Shown here in pieces: positions 43,861 to 50,925 of a stretch of DNA of 64,000 nucleotides. Made by a program: the position numbers and the translations under genes. The DNA comes from CAWHPS01 sp963831235 (GTDB lineage: Bacteria > Fibrobacterota > OXYB2-FULL-49-7 > JAEUSG01). The stretch lies in assembly GCA_963831235.1 (NCBI GenBank), contig CAWHPS010000043.1:62001-126000 (forward strand). The letters run 5' to 3'. The notes beneath the pieces were generated by a model. The model was not told where the DNA came from and did no database searches. It worked only from the letters and a program-made list of their open reading frames with translations. The first letter of the stretch is position 1. Each line of letters starts with the position of its first letter.

Positions 43861-44130
43861 CGGGCTGTCGATAAGCCGTACGGAGTGGTAGGCGAAGAGA
43901 CAAAGCCTTTGAAAATGCCTCCTGTCGAAGTGTCGTGCGGAGCGTTAGGCAATGACACATCCTTTTCCTTCCTTGAGTCACATGAGGCCGTTTAACTCGG
44001 CTGAATGGCACAATTATCACGCCTCCTGTTGATAAACCGTGCAGGGCGATAGGTGAAGAGACAAAAACTTTTAAAACGCTGCCTGTCGAGAGGCCGTGCG
44101 GAGTGTTAGGCAATGAGACAAAGCCTTGTG
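43861..44130. repeat. four diverged copies of a ~45-60 bp unit
   Basis: Copies begin at about 43861, 43921, 44024 and 44083. The shared core is CTGTCGAnAnGCCGTGCGGA, then GTGTTAGGCnAnGAGACAAA. Copies 2 and 4 contain GTTAGGC (43943-43949 region and 44106-44112 region), which fits the GTTRRRY right-box consensus of attC sites, but no matching GCCTAAC lies at the expected distance, so I do not call them attC. Confidence 0.55.
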
Positions 44131-44498
44131 CCCATCCGAAACCTGGCTTTTTTTTTGAAGTGCCTAAGTTTCTGAGTCCAATGGGTAGAAATTTAAAAAG
44201 TGTAACCGGAATAATGTTTTATGATGGTTTGAAAGAATAAGGATTGCACCTTATTCTCTTGTTGCCTTAAAATCAGTTACTATTTTACTTGACTAATGTA
44301 ACTCCAGGATATTTTTTTATATAGCGTTCGTAATGATTCCCTTTCTTTCCTAATAAAAGTACTGCTTAATTGAGCGAACAGGTGTTCTTTGAGTTCTATA
44401 CGGAGGTCTTTGTTTGAAATTGATCAATTAAATTGCCGTCGTGAGGAGTTAGATTATAAAAAGTGCCGAAATTATCAAAGGAATTGGATAGAATTTGC

Positions 44499-44535
44499 TA
44501 CCAATTGGAATTGAATGGATCAATTCCAATTGGTA
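44499..44535. repeat. perfect 16-bp hairpin
   Basis: TACCAATTGGAATTGA (44499-44514) and its exact complement TCAATTCCAATTGGTA (44520-44535) enclose the loop ATGGA. It could be an attC-like fold, a terminator or a structured RNA. It is directly followed by GTTGTGCCGG, similar to the sequence GTTGGGCCGG after the attC-like site at 45806-45898. Confidence 0.7.
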
Positions 44536-44540
44536 GTTGT

Positions 44541-44716
44541 GCCGGCAAAAGCAGAGCAGCCCAACAAGCGAACTGTAATTGACGCGGAGCGCAATTAAGT
44601 TGAATGGAGAAATAAGGACGAAATCCGGTGCCAAGATAAACGTAACTAAAAAGGCACAAAACGTAACGGCACCGAATTTAAGGCATGTGTCTTCGATTGC
44701 TAAAATATACCATGAA
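44541..44716. repeat. dispersed ~176-bp repeat, copy 1
   Basis: Shared with copies at 45895-46072 and, in part, 50055-50160. Common blocks: AAAGCAGANCAGNCCAACAA, a hairpin with TAATTG, GATAAGGACGAAATCCGGTG, CAAGATAAACGTAACT, CGTAACGGCACCGGATT and TTCGATTGCNAAAATATACC. Copy 2 contains a perfect inverted repeat ATCCGGTGCC / GGCACCGGAT. In copies 1 and 3 a stem such as ACTGTAATTG / CAATTAAGT has one extra base (G) on one side. Confidence 0.65.
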
Positions 44717-44773
44717 GACCGGCGCCTTGAAACACTTAACTGAAAAACACAACGCGTAATGGCGCCGGAAGAA

Positions 44774-45015
44774 AAGCAAAATCCTTCGCGGGAAGGTAAC
44801 GTAAGTAAAACAGAATCGAAAGATGAAGAAAAAGCAATGTCACCTTGTGGGTAGGTAACGTAAGCTGGGCGGTGTCGAAATGCAAAAGAAAAATGCAATG
44901 TCGCCTTCGTGGGTAGGTAACGCAAGCTGGGCGGCGTCGAAATGCTGAGGAAAAAGGCAATGTCGCCTTGTGGGAAGGTAACGTAAGCTGGGCGGCGTCA
45001 AAATGCAAAATTAAA
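44774..45015. repeat. four tandem ~61-bp repeats
   Basis: Units start near 44774, 44834, 44895 and 44957. The core GTCGCCTTGTGGGTAGGTAA, then CGTAAGCTGGGCGGCGTCGAA, with AT-rich ends, varies at few positions. A fifth, diverged copy is at about 50555-50610 (CTTTGTGGAAAGTAACATAA) and a partial one near 47525 (GTGGGCGGTGTCGAAAG). Unit spacing and the lack of true spacers exclude CRISPR. Confidence 0.65.
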
Positions 45016-45147
45016 GGCAAATAAATAGCCAGAATGCCGACACTGCGGGCCTGAGCAGGGGGGGGCAAACCGCAGCGCAGCCCAACTATCGGGTTGGGCA
45101 CCTCATCCGCAATTCGTACGGCATATCAATATGTGTGGAATAATAGT

Positions 45148-45780
45148 ATGAATACAGTGATATTTGATGTTGATGGCACTTTAGTCGAATCATATGAATT
45201 TGACTCAATATTCTATTGCCAGGCGGTAACTAAAGTCTTAGGAAACGTGACAGTTCATTCAGACTGGTCACAATATTCGCATGTTACGGACGTTGGTATA
45301 TTACGACAAATACTGTATGAAAACTCAATAATTGACAATCAATCTATTTACGAAAATGTAAGGGCAGAGTTTCTTAAATTAACACTAAGCCATGTCGGTA
45401 AAAACACATGTCGTGCTGTTCCTGGTGCTTCTGAAGCGATAATTCAACTAATGACAAATTCTAATGTGCAAATTGGGATGGCGACAGGCGGTTGGAAATG
45501 CACGGCATTGGCAAAATTACATTCCGCTGGAATTGATATTCGTGACATTGCGTTTTCTTCAAGCGATGATGGATACGACAGAATTGAGATAATGAAGATC
45601 TGTTTTAGCAAAATGAAATACAAATCTAAAAACGTGACGTATGTTGGTGATGGAATTTGGGATTTGGCAGCAAGTAAGTCAATTGGTTGGAATTTTATAG
45701 GAATTGGGAAACGTCTTAAGGGTTTACACTCGCCTTGGATAGAAAACTTCTTAGATCAAAATTGGCATAAGATATTATGA
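45148..45780 (+). CDS. HAD-superfamily hydrolase (phosphatase-like), cassette gene, 210 aa
   Basis: Motif I VIFDVDGTLVES (nucleophile Asp 9 region), motif II region IGMATGGWKCTALAK, motif IV VTYVGDGIWDLAASKSIGW with the GD acidic pair. This is a typical HAD phosphatase with a helical cap between motifs I and II. Start MNTVIFDVDG at 45148; a longer in-frame TTG start near 45094 lies within the palindrome. The gene ends 25 bp before the attC-like site at 45806. Substrate unknown (sugar phosphate or phosphoglycolate-type). Confidence 0.88.
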   Translation: MNTVIFDVDGTLVESYEFDSIFYCQAVTKVLGNVTVHSDWSQYSHVTDVGILRQILYENSIIDNQSIYENVRAEFLKLTLSHVGKNTCRAVPGASEAIIQLMTNSNVQIGMATGGWKCTALAKLHSAGIDIRDIAFSSSDDGYDRIEIMKICFSKMKYKSKNVTYVGDGIWDLAASKSIGWNFIGIGKRLKGLHSPWIENFLDQNWHKIL

Positions 45781-45805
45781 TGTGTCTAATTGTAAAACAC
45801 TTTGT

Positions 45806-45898
45806 GCCCAACAAGGTGATGCACCGGAGCCGGCGACTAACGCTGACTCTGCCTTGCCAACATCACAACCGTCGGCCCGGTGATCTTTGACGTTGGGC
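45806..45898 (+). other. attC-like recombination site, 93 bp
   Basis: R'' GCCCAAC (45806-45812) and R' GTTGGGC (45892-45898) are exact complements and match the consensus RYYYAAC / GTTRRRY. L'' GATGCACCGG (45818-45827) pairs with L' CCGGTGATC (45877-45885) leaving one extrahelical G, and the stem goes on (GCCG, GAC with GTC, GGC) with more extrahelical bases on the left strand. Spacers are 5 and 6 nt. The central loop is about 33 nt. These are the diagnostic folded features of integron attC sites. The site follows a plus-strand gene by 25 bp, as in a gene cassette. Confidence 0.72.
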
Positions 45899-46072
45899 CG
45901 GAAAAAGCAGAACAGTCCAACAAGTGAACCATAATTGATTTGGTGTTCGGAATGAAGAGATAAGGACGAAATCCGGTGCCAAGATAAACGTAACTGAAAA
46001 ACACCCGTCGTAACGGCACCGGATTAAAGGCATGCGTATTCGATTGCGAAAATATACCAGAAACGCAAATGT
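45895..46072. repeat. dispersed ~178-bp repeat, copy 2
   Basis: Overlaps the right box of the attC-like site (GGGCCGGAAAAAGCAGA) and continues like copy 1 (44541-44716). Contains ATCCGGTGCC (45973-45982 region) paired with GGCACCGGAT (46016-46025 region). The two copies differ mainly in the first hairpin. Confidence 0.6.
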
Positions 46073-46429
46073 ATGCCAATTTGCTGAACTGAAACTGATG
46101 GAATGTAGATTTGGTGGAATTGTTGGAAAAGAGGTGTCGTGGGTTGAACGTTTGGCAAAAGGATGAAATGTGCTTGTCGGCGGGCTGTACCGTCTAAAGA
46201 TAAGCGAGTGTTACAGGTTGTCAGGAAATGTGGTGTCGCCTTATGTGGATGTGTTAACAGTTAGGTGCAATGTTTTTTGGCGCAAGATAGTAGCGCACAC
46301 AAGCGTTAGAAAAAGTAGGCAATATTCTTGTGTTTGAGAGTCCACCGCGCGATTATAAAGAGGTTTATGTAAATATTTACAAGAAGTTATTTTATTCTTA
46401 AACATTATACCCCGAAAGGACTATTCCTA
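46073..46429. other. 357-bp leader of the GNAT cassette gene
   Basis: No gene is visible. It contains a 12-bp palindrome GTAAATATTTAC (46369-46380), and AAAGGA about 9 bp before the ATG at 46430. A promoter cannot be placed firmly; TTTACA (near 46376) and TAAACATTAT (near 46400) are candidates. Confidence 0.4.
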
Positions 46430-46927
46430 ATGAACTTCAATATACGCGACTATAAACCGTCAGATGCTTTTCAAGTTGATGCTGTTGGTCTCGCCGCATT
46501 CGAGCAATATGCCAACTCATATTCTGATTGGTCAATCTTCAGGAATAAAATTAGTCATATGTCAATACTCTCAGAAAGTGGCGAAGTCATCGTGGCTGAA
46601 TCGGAAAACAGGATAATTGGCGCAGTTGCTTATATTGGGATTGGCACTAATAAAGCCAAAGCGGCATTCTTTGATCCGCAATGGCCAATCATGCGAATGC
46701 TGGTTGTGAATCCAGAAGCTCGCGGTTTTGGAATAGGCCATCTTCTTGCTACCGAATGTATTCAGCGAGCCAAGCGTGATAAGGCAACTGTATTTGCTTT
46801 ACACACAACGAAGATAATGAATATTGCTCTTCCCATGTACGAGCGGATGGGTTTTAAATTGTATCGTGAAGCTCCGGAAATTCATGGTGTCCCTTATGGA
46901 ATTTATATCAAACAATTAGAGAACTAA
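46430..46927 (+). CDS. GNAT family N-acetyltransferase, cassette gene, 165 aa
   Basis: FNIRDYKPSDAFQVDAVGLA (N-terminal GNAT helix) and IMRMLVVNPEARGFGIGHLL (motif A, RGFGIGHL) with ALPMYERMGFKLYREAPE. Acetyl-CoA-dependent acetylation of an amine; acceptor unknown. Length and motifs are complete. It is followed 40 bp later by a PNPOx-like gene in the same orientation. No attC-like site was found between these two. Confidence 0.9.
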   Translation: MNFNIRDYKPSDAFQVDAVGLAAFEQYANSYSDWSIFRNKISHMSILSESGEVIVAESENRIIGAVAYIGIGTNKAKAAFFDPQWPIMRMLVVNPEARGFGIGHLLATECIQRAKRDKATVFALHTTKIMNIALPMYERMGFKLYREAPEIHGVPYGIYIKQLEN

Positions 46928-46967
46928 GATGCGATGCTATAATCATCTTACTTAACAGAAGCGTAAA

Positions 46968-47435
46968 ATGCACGCTGAGATTAGAAGACAAGACAGAAAA
47001 CTTAGAGACATTGAAAGCCTTTCGATTTTAACCAAAGGTGAATACGGTGTTCTTTCTATGGCAACTACCAAAAATGAAGGATATGGAATCCCTCTAAATT
47101 ATGTTCTTTGCAATAACTCAATCTATTTTCATTGCGCTATCGAAGGAACCAAATTAAACATTCTCAAAGTTAACAATAAGGTTTCCTTTTGTGTTGTGGG
47201 AAAAACCGAAGTTCTTCCTTCTAAATTTGGAACAAAATATGAAAGCGCAATAATATTTGGAAAAGCTATTGAACTCGAAGGAGATGAAAAAAGAGAAGCA
47301 TTGCTGCAACTCGTCCAAAAGTACTCTTCGGAATATATTCAAGAAGGCATTCAATACATTGAGAAGCTATTCGATAAAACGACAACATTCAAAATCAAAA
47401 TTGAAAAAATCTCGGGCAAATCAAGAAAGGCATAA
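46968..47435 (+). CDS. PNPOx-like flavin-binding split-barrel protein, 155 aa
   Basis: MHAEIRRQDRKLRDIESLS, then KGEYGVLSMATTKNEGYGIP, YFHCAIEGTKLNILKVNNKV and YESAIIFGKAIELEG are those of the pyridoxamine-5'-phosphate oxidase-like, NimA-type FMN proteins (putative 5-nitroimidazole reductases or FMN-binding oxidoreductases). FMN binding is expected. Substrate cannot be read. The pair with GNAT may be one two-gene cassette. Confidence 0.85.
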   Translation: MHAEIRRQDRKLRDIESLSILTKGEYGVLSMATTKNEGYGIPLNYVLCNNSIYFHCAIEGTKLNILKVNNKVSFCVVGKTEVLPSKFGTKYESAIIFGKAIELEGDEKREALLQLVQKYSSEYIQEGIQYIEKLFDKTTTFKIKIEKISGKSRKA

Positions 47436-47781
47436 ACATAACTACCAAGAGGTAAAATGCAAAAGGCAGCGCCAAAAAAACAGCATCTAACAAACGGTTA
47501 TGATTTAGTCAGAGGTGATAAAAGGTGGGCGGTGTCGAAAGAAAAAAGCTGACATTGCCGGAGAGCTGGGTGTTTGAAATGAGCCTCGGTGCAGCCCCAA
47601 CTATCGGGTTGGTATTGACGCGCGCAAAGATGGCAACAAAAATGGATTATGGATTTTGTTGCCTTAAATATAAAGCTCGCTTGGCGCTCGCAGCGCGCGC
47701 AACACAACCCGCCGTTGGTCGCGATTCGTCAACTGTGTTCTTTGACAGTCTGAAGATTACCATTGTCTGATAAGACGAGAG
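47436..47781. other. repeat-rich non-coding segment before the group II intron
   Basis: No gene. It contains ATCTAAC (47486-47492, fits RYYYAAC), a partial 61-bp repeat (near 47525), CCCAACTATCGGGTTGG (47598-47614, like 45079-45098) and then TATTGACGCGCGCA, which also occurs right after the intron (50047-50060). I could not complete an attC fold here. Confidence 0.5.
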
Positions 47782-48416
47782 TGTCGCACTCGCCTTGATG
47801 GTAACCTGTCAGACCCGATGTTCCGTCATCGAGATTCTACGGGAAGATGCGTACCGTAATCCTGTTACGGTGAGTATGAAGCATTCCCGGACAAAGCACT
47901 TAGCACTTTCGGGTGCGGTGGCCGGGCCGTGAGGCAGGGCCTCTCCGGATAGTTCCATTCCGGCAAAGATGGGTGTAGAATCAGATGCCATGGTTAAACT
48001 AATTGAATGCGGTCAACCGTCGTCACGAAGGTAGCAGGCCAAAGGAACTGACAGGCCTGTGTCCGTCGCAAGGCGGATGTGGGTGGCCAGGGGTTGTCCA
48101 ATAAACCCCGGCACGGACAACAGTCCCACCGGCGGACTACGCAAACCTAAAGCATCTGCTGGGTCAAAACACGGAACGAATTAACCTCATGTCCACGCTC
48201 TCTGCTACTGAGAGAGCAGGCCGTCCGCAAGGTGGGCTGATGGAGGCATGGGTGGAGAAGCTGACTGAAGCGAAGGCTCCTCTGTAGTGAAGGAGACAGG
48301 GATTGACCGCCGGATGACAACGGTGAAACATTATCCTGCCCGCAAGGGTGCTGATGGTCTATGCTGGTGTCCTTTTGTGAGAGAGTTTGAGGAATCCACT
48401 TTAGGAGAGAACGCTA

Positions 48417-49973
48417 ATGGGGACTTCATCCAAAGATGATGTTCGGGCCCTTTCCCGTCTTGGCAAAGACTGGACGCATGTTAAATGGCGGAAAGTCAAA
48501 GCAAGGGTGTTGGACCTTCAGATGCGTATCGCAAAGGCCGTACGTGAAGGGAGACAAGCGCTGGTGCGCAAGCTCCAGTTTCTCCTGACACGCTCGTTAG
48601 CCGCCCGACTATTGGCGGTGAAACGAGTCACCGCCAATAGAGGTCACAAGACGCCGGGTACAGACGGCGAGATCTGGATTACGCCGAGAAAGAAGATGCA
48701 GGGGATAAGACGGTTAAGGCGGCAGGGGTATCTGCCCCGACCGCTAAGACGCGTCTACATCCCGAAGAAAAGCGGAAAGCTCCGCCCTCTGGGAATACCG
48801 ACGGCCTGCGACCGAGCAATGCAGACGCTGCACGCGATGGGATTGTTGCCTATCGCGGAGACACGCGCTGACCGGCACTCATACGGGTTCCGGCCCTACC
48901 GTTCGTGCGCGGACGCCATCGGACAATGCTTCAATGTATTGTCCCGATGGTACTCGCCGGAGTGGATACTGGAGGCGGACATCAGCGGATGCTTTGACAA
49001 CATCAGCCATCCTTGGATGATAAAACACATCCCCATGGATGGGCGGTTGCTCAGTGCCTGGCTGGCCGCAGGTTACATAGACAAAGGCGTATTTCACCAG
49101 ACAAAGGCGGGCACACCGCAGGGCGGCACCATTTCGCCGATACTTGCGAACATGGCCTTAGACGGGCTTGAAGCGGTATGTCATGCGGCTGTCATAAGCT
49201 CGCCGATATGCCGTCGTGCTGCCAAGGTCAACGTGATACGATACGCTGACGACTTTATAGTCACGGGTTGTTCGAAAGAACTGCTCAGGGACTATGTGTT
49301 GCCGGCAATAGAGAAGTTTCTTGCGGAACGCGGACTTACTCTGTCCCGCGAGAAGACGAAAATCACGCAAGTGGAAGAAGGCTTTGATTTTCTGGGTCAA
49401 AATATCAGGAAGCAAAGTGGCAAACTGACCATACAGCCTTCAAAGGCCACGGTCGAAGCGCTGCTCTGCAAGACTCAGGAAATCATCAGAGGTAACCGAG
49501 GAAGGAGCGTAGGAGAAATGATAGGGAAACTTAACCCTGTTATTAGGGGATGGGCCAACTATCATCGGCACGTTCCTTACAGCGACATCTTAAACAAGGT
49601 GGATAATCGCATCTTCTGGCAGGTTTGGAATGCGCTTCGCAAGCGCCACGGGTCTCACGGGAAGCAATGGCTACGAAAGACTTACTTTCAAGGTCGTGGC
49701 ACCCGCCGATGGTCTCTCAATGCGAGACATTCAGCCGCAACTATGAAATTTGGAATTGTGACACTGGTTTGTGCAAGCGAGATTGTACGTGTACCACACG
49801 TCAAAATCCGCTCGGAAGCAAACCCGTTTGACCCGCAATGGAAGGAGTATTTCGCGGAACGCACTAAAAGGAAGCGTATTCCTTCAAGGCCTGCCGGTAC
49901 TTCCAAGCGGTCAGCTTATTGGTGGATACGACCGGGCCGTACGCAAACCATGTGCGGCCTTAAGGATGCTTGA
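48417..49973 (+). CDS. group II intron reverse transcriptase/maturase, 518 aa
   Basis: Reverse transcriptase blocks: RRVYIPKKSGKLRPLGIPTA, EWILEADISGCFDNISHPWM, TKAGTPQGGTISPILANM and VIRYADDFIVTG (the catalytic YADD, about residue 275), then the maturase domain X near residues 380-430 (IGKLNPVIRGWANYHRHVPY). It belongs to the chloroplast-like class (FDPQWKEYFAERTK). The family usually ends in an HNH endonuclease; here it stops just after that point in a short unrelated tail (AGTSKRSAYWWIRPGR), and its TGA overlaps domain V. So no HNH. Start is ATG 48417 with AGGAGA upstream. Confidence 0.9.
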   Translation: MGTSSKDDVRALSRLGKDWTHVKWRKVKARVLDLQMRIAKAVREGRQALVRKLQFLLTRSLAARLLAVKRVTANRGHKTPGTDGEIWITPRKKMQGIRRLRRQGYLPRPLRRVYIPKKSGKLRPLGIPTACDRAMQTLHAMGLLPIAETRADRHSYGFRPYRSCADAIGQCFNVLSRWYSPEWILEADISGCFDNISHPWMIKHIPMDGRLLSAWLAAGYIDKGVFHQTKAGTPQGGTISPILANMALDGLEAVCHAAVISSPICRRAAKVNVIRYADDFIVTGCSKELLRDYVLPAIEKFLAERGLTLSREKTKITQVEEGFDFLGQNIRKQSGKLTIQPSKATVEALLCKTQEIIRGNRGRSVGEMIGKLNPVIRGWANYHRHVPYSDILNKVDNRIFWQVWNALRKRHGSHGKQWLRKTYFQGRGTRRWSLNARHSAATMKFGIVTLVCASEIVRVPHVKIRSEANPFDPQWKEYFAERTKRKRIPSRPAGTSKRSAYWWIRPGRTQTMCGLKDA

Positions 49974-50005
49974 GCCGTATGACGGGAAACTGTCACGTAC
50001 GGTTC
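49972..50005 (+). ncRNA. group II intron domain V
   Basis: A 34-nt stem: GAGCCGTATGAC, then GGGAAACTGTC, then ACGTACGGTTC. It has the AGC triad at the start and a GAAA tetraloop in the middle, the signature of the catalytic domain V. A GC-rich domain VI hairpin (GGGGCTGAAAGGCCCC) follows at about 50018-50033. Confidence 0.85.
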
Positions 50006-50054
50006 TGAGGGGGGAAAGGGGCTGAAAGGCCCCCGACCCACCCGGTTATTGACG

Positions 50055-50160
50055 CGCGCACTGTAATTGATGCGATGCACAATTAAGTGTAATAAAGAGA
50101 TAAGGACGAAATCCGGTGACAAGACTGAAAGAACCCTCTCTAACGGCGCCGGATTAAAAC
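50055..50160. repeat. dispersed repeat, partial copy 3
   Basis: CACTGTAATTGATGCGATGC, then ACAATTAAGTG, GATAAGGACGAAATCCGGTG and AACGGCGCCGGATTAAAA: the same order as copies 1 and 2. It begins directly after the intron, so copy 3's left part is missing or replaced by the intron. Confidence 0.6.
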
Positions 50161-50281
50161 AATAAAAGCAGACGCGAGAAGCTACTCAATATTTTATTAG
50201 AAACAAGTCAGAAGTGACTGATTCTTTGGCGCTTAAGGACATTTAATTTTCTTCGAAAAACTATATTCATCTTCGTTAGGT

Positions 50282-50518
50282 TTGTGGGTTTTTCATCCTT
50301 TACTTTGCGGTCTTACCTTTTCGGGCATTCATTCGCTTTCAGCAATCTCTAAAAATGCAGTTCCGCCAAAGATAGAAAATTTCTTTATTGGAGGCATATT
50401 GACTGGGCTCTTCTCATCCTTTATCACCTATGTTGAACCAGATAATATAATGAAAGGGTTCACAGGGCTTATATTCGGCCCTGCCTTTATCGCCCTTTTC
50501 GTGAGCAAATTAAATTAA
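50282..50518 (+). CDS. possible small membrane protein, 78 aa
   Basis: Two hydrophobic segments (GGILTGLFSSFITYV and GFTGLIFGPAFIALFVSKL) in a plus-strand frame without a clear start site (longest starts at TTG). The frame could equally be chance in AT-rich non-coding DNA. It lies at the right edge of the cassette-like region. Confidence 0.35.
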   Translation: MWVFHPLLCGLTFSGIHSLSAISKNAVPPKIENFFIGGILTGLFSSFITYVEPDNIMKGFTGLIFGPAFIALFVSKLN

Positions 50519-50925
50519 TCAATCATGGAAAGATTTATCCGATTTTGAAGCGCAAAAGTAAAATCCTTTGTGGAAAGTAACATAAGCTGGGCAGCGTCAA
50601 AACAGATTTGCTGAAATAACTGGCTTGCATAGAGTACCGGATAATTCAAAGACACCGTTTCAATCTCAGAGCTCCCCAGTTTTGGCCTTTGTTAATGTAT
50701 TAATATATTTGGTCATTCCTTTATGGCCCTCACCCCTGGCCCCTCTCCCGCTCACGGGAGAGGGGAAAAAGGGGTGAGGGTTAATTAGAATGCTAAAGCT
50801 TTTCCGTCTATGACAATTCAAAACTGGGGATAAGTGAGCGTTTCAATGGCAATCCGAGTATAATCCTTGCATTTAATTCATACAGCGTCTATTTTTTTAA
50901 AACCACAAATAATAAGGAGGAACTG
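50519..50925. other. intergenic region with repeat palindrome
   Basis: No gene. Contains the diverged 61-bp repeat near 50555-50610 and a REP-like palindrome at 50728-50780. GGAGGA lies before the start at 50926. Confidence 0.5.
50728..50780. repeat. REP-like nested palindrome
   Basis: CCCTCACCCC (50728-50737) pairs with GGGGTGAGGG (50771-50780), and inside it CCCCTCTCCCG pairs with CGGGAGAGGGG. This kind of element is widely found in intergenic DNA of many bacteria and archaea. Strong double hairpin, function unknown here. Confidence 0.8.

Larger units (their letters stand above)
43827..45147. other. 1.32-kb repeat-rich non-coding region between two cassette-like genes
   Basis: No credible gene. 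Holds, in order, a set of about 60-bp repeats (43861-44130), a region without features (44131-44470), a perfect hairpin (44499-44535), a dispersed repeat (44541-44716), a second hairpin-rich part, a tandem array of about 61-bp repeats (44774-45015) and the short palindrome GCCCAACTATCGGGTTGGGC (45079-45098). Minus-strand open frames across it reflect the repeats and look non-coding. Confidence 0.65.
47782..50049 (+). mobile_element. group II intron
   Basis: The IEP gene (48417-49973) sits in a 2.27-kb structured segment with a long 5' ribozyme region (about 630 bp of hairpins such as CTCTCTGCTACTGAGAGAG) and a domain V at 49972-50005. The 5' end is tentatively GTGTCGC at 47782 and the 3' end TTAT near 50049; both are approximate. 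It lies in the cassette-like region, and the sequences on its two sides resemble repeat copies. Whether it was inserted into a cassette boundary cannot be proven by eye. Confidence 0.8.

Noticed and set aside
43943..44112. GTTAGGC boxes in the ~60-bp repeats as attC right boxes
   Set aside because: No complementary GCCTAAC left box or stem with extrahelical bases was found within 150 bp, so only the repeat is reported.
44774..45015. Regular ~61-bp repeats that could suggest a CRISPR array
   Set aside because: The whole unit repeats, so there are no unique spacers of constant length. No cas genes occur in the window. They are called tandem repeats.
44449..45101. Minus-strand open frames of 120-160 codons through the repeats
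   Set aside because: They contain only repeat translations (recurring RYLP/AYVTYP-like segments), no start site and no domain.
45094..45147. An upstream in-frame TTG start for the HAD gene
   Set aside because: It lies in the short palindrome, has no Shine-Dalgarno site, and the HAD motif normally begins close to the N-terminus, as with ATG 45148.
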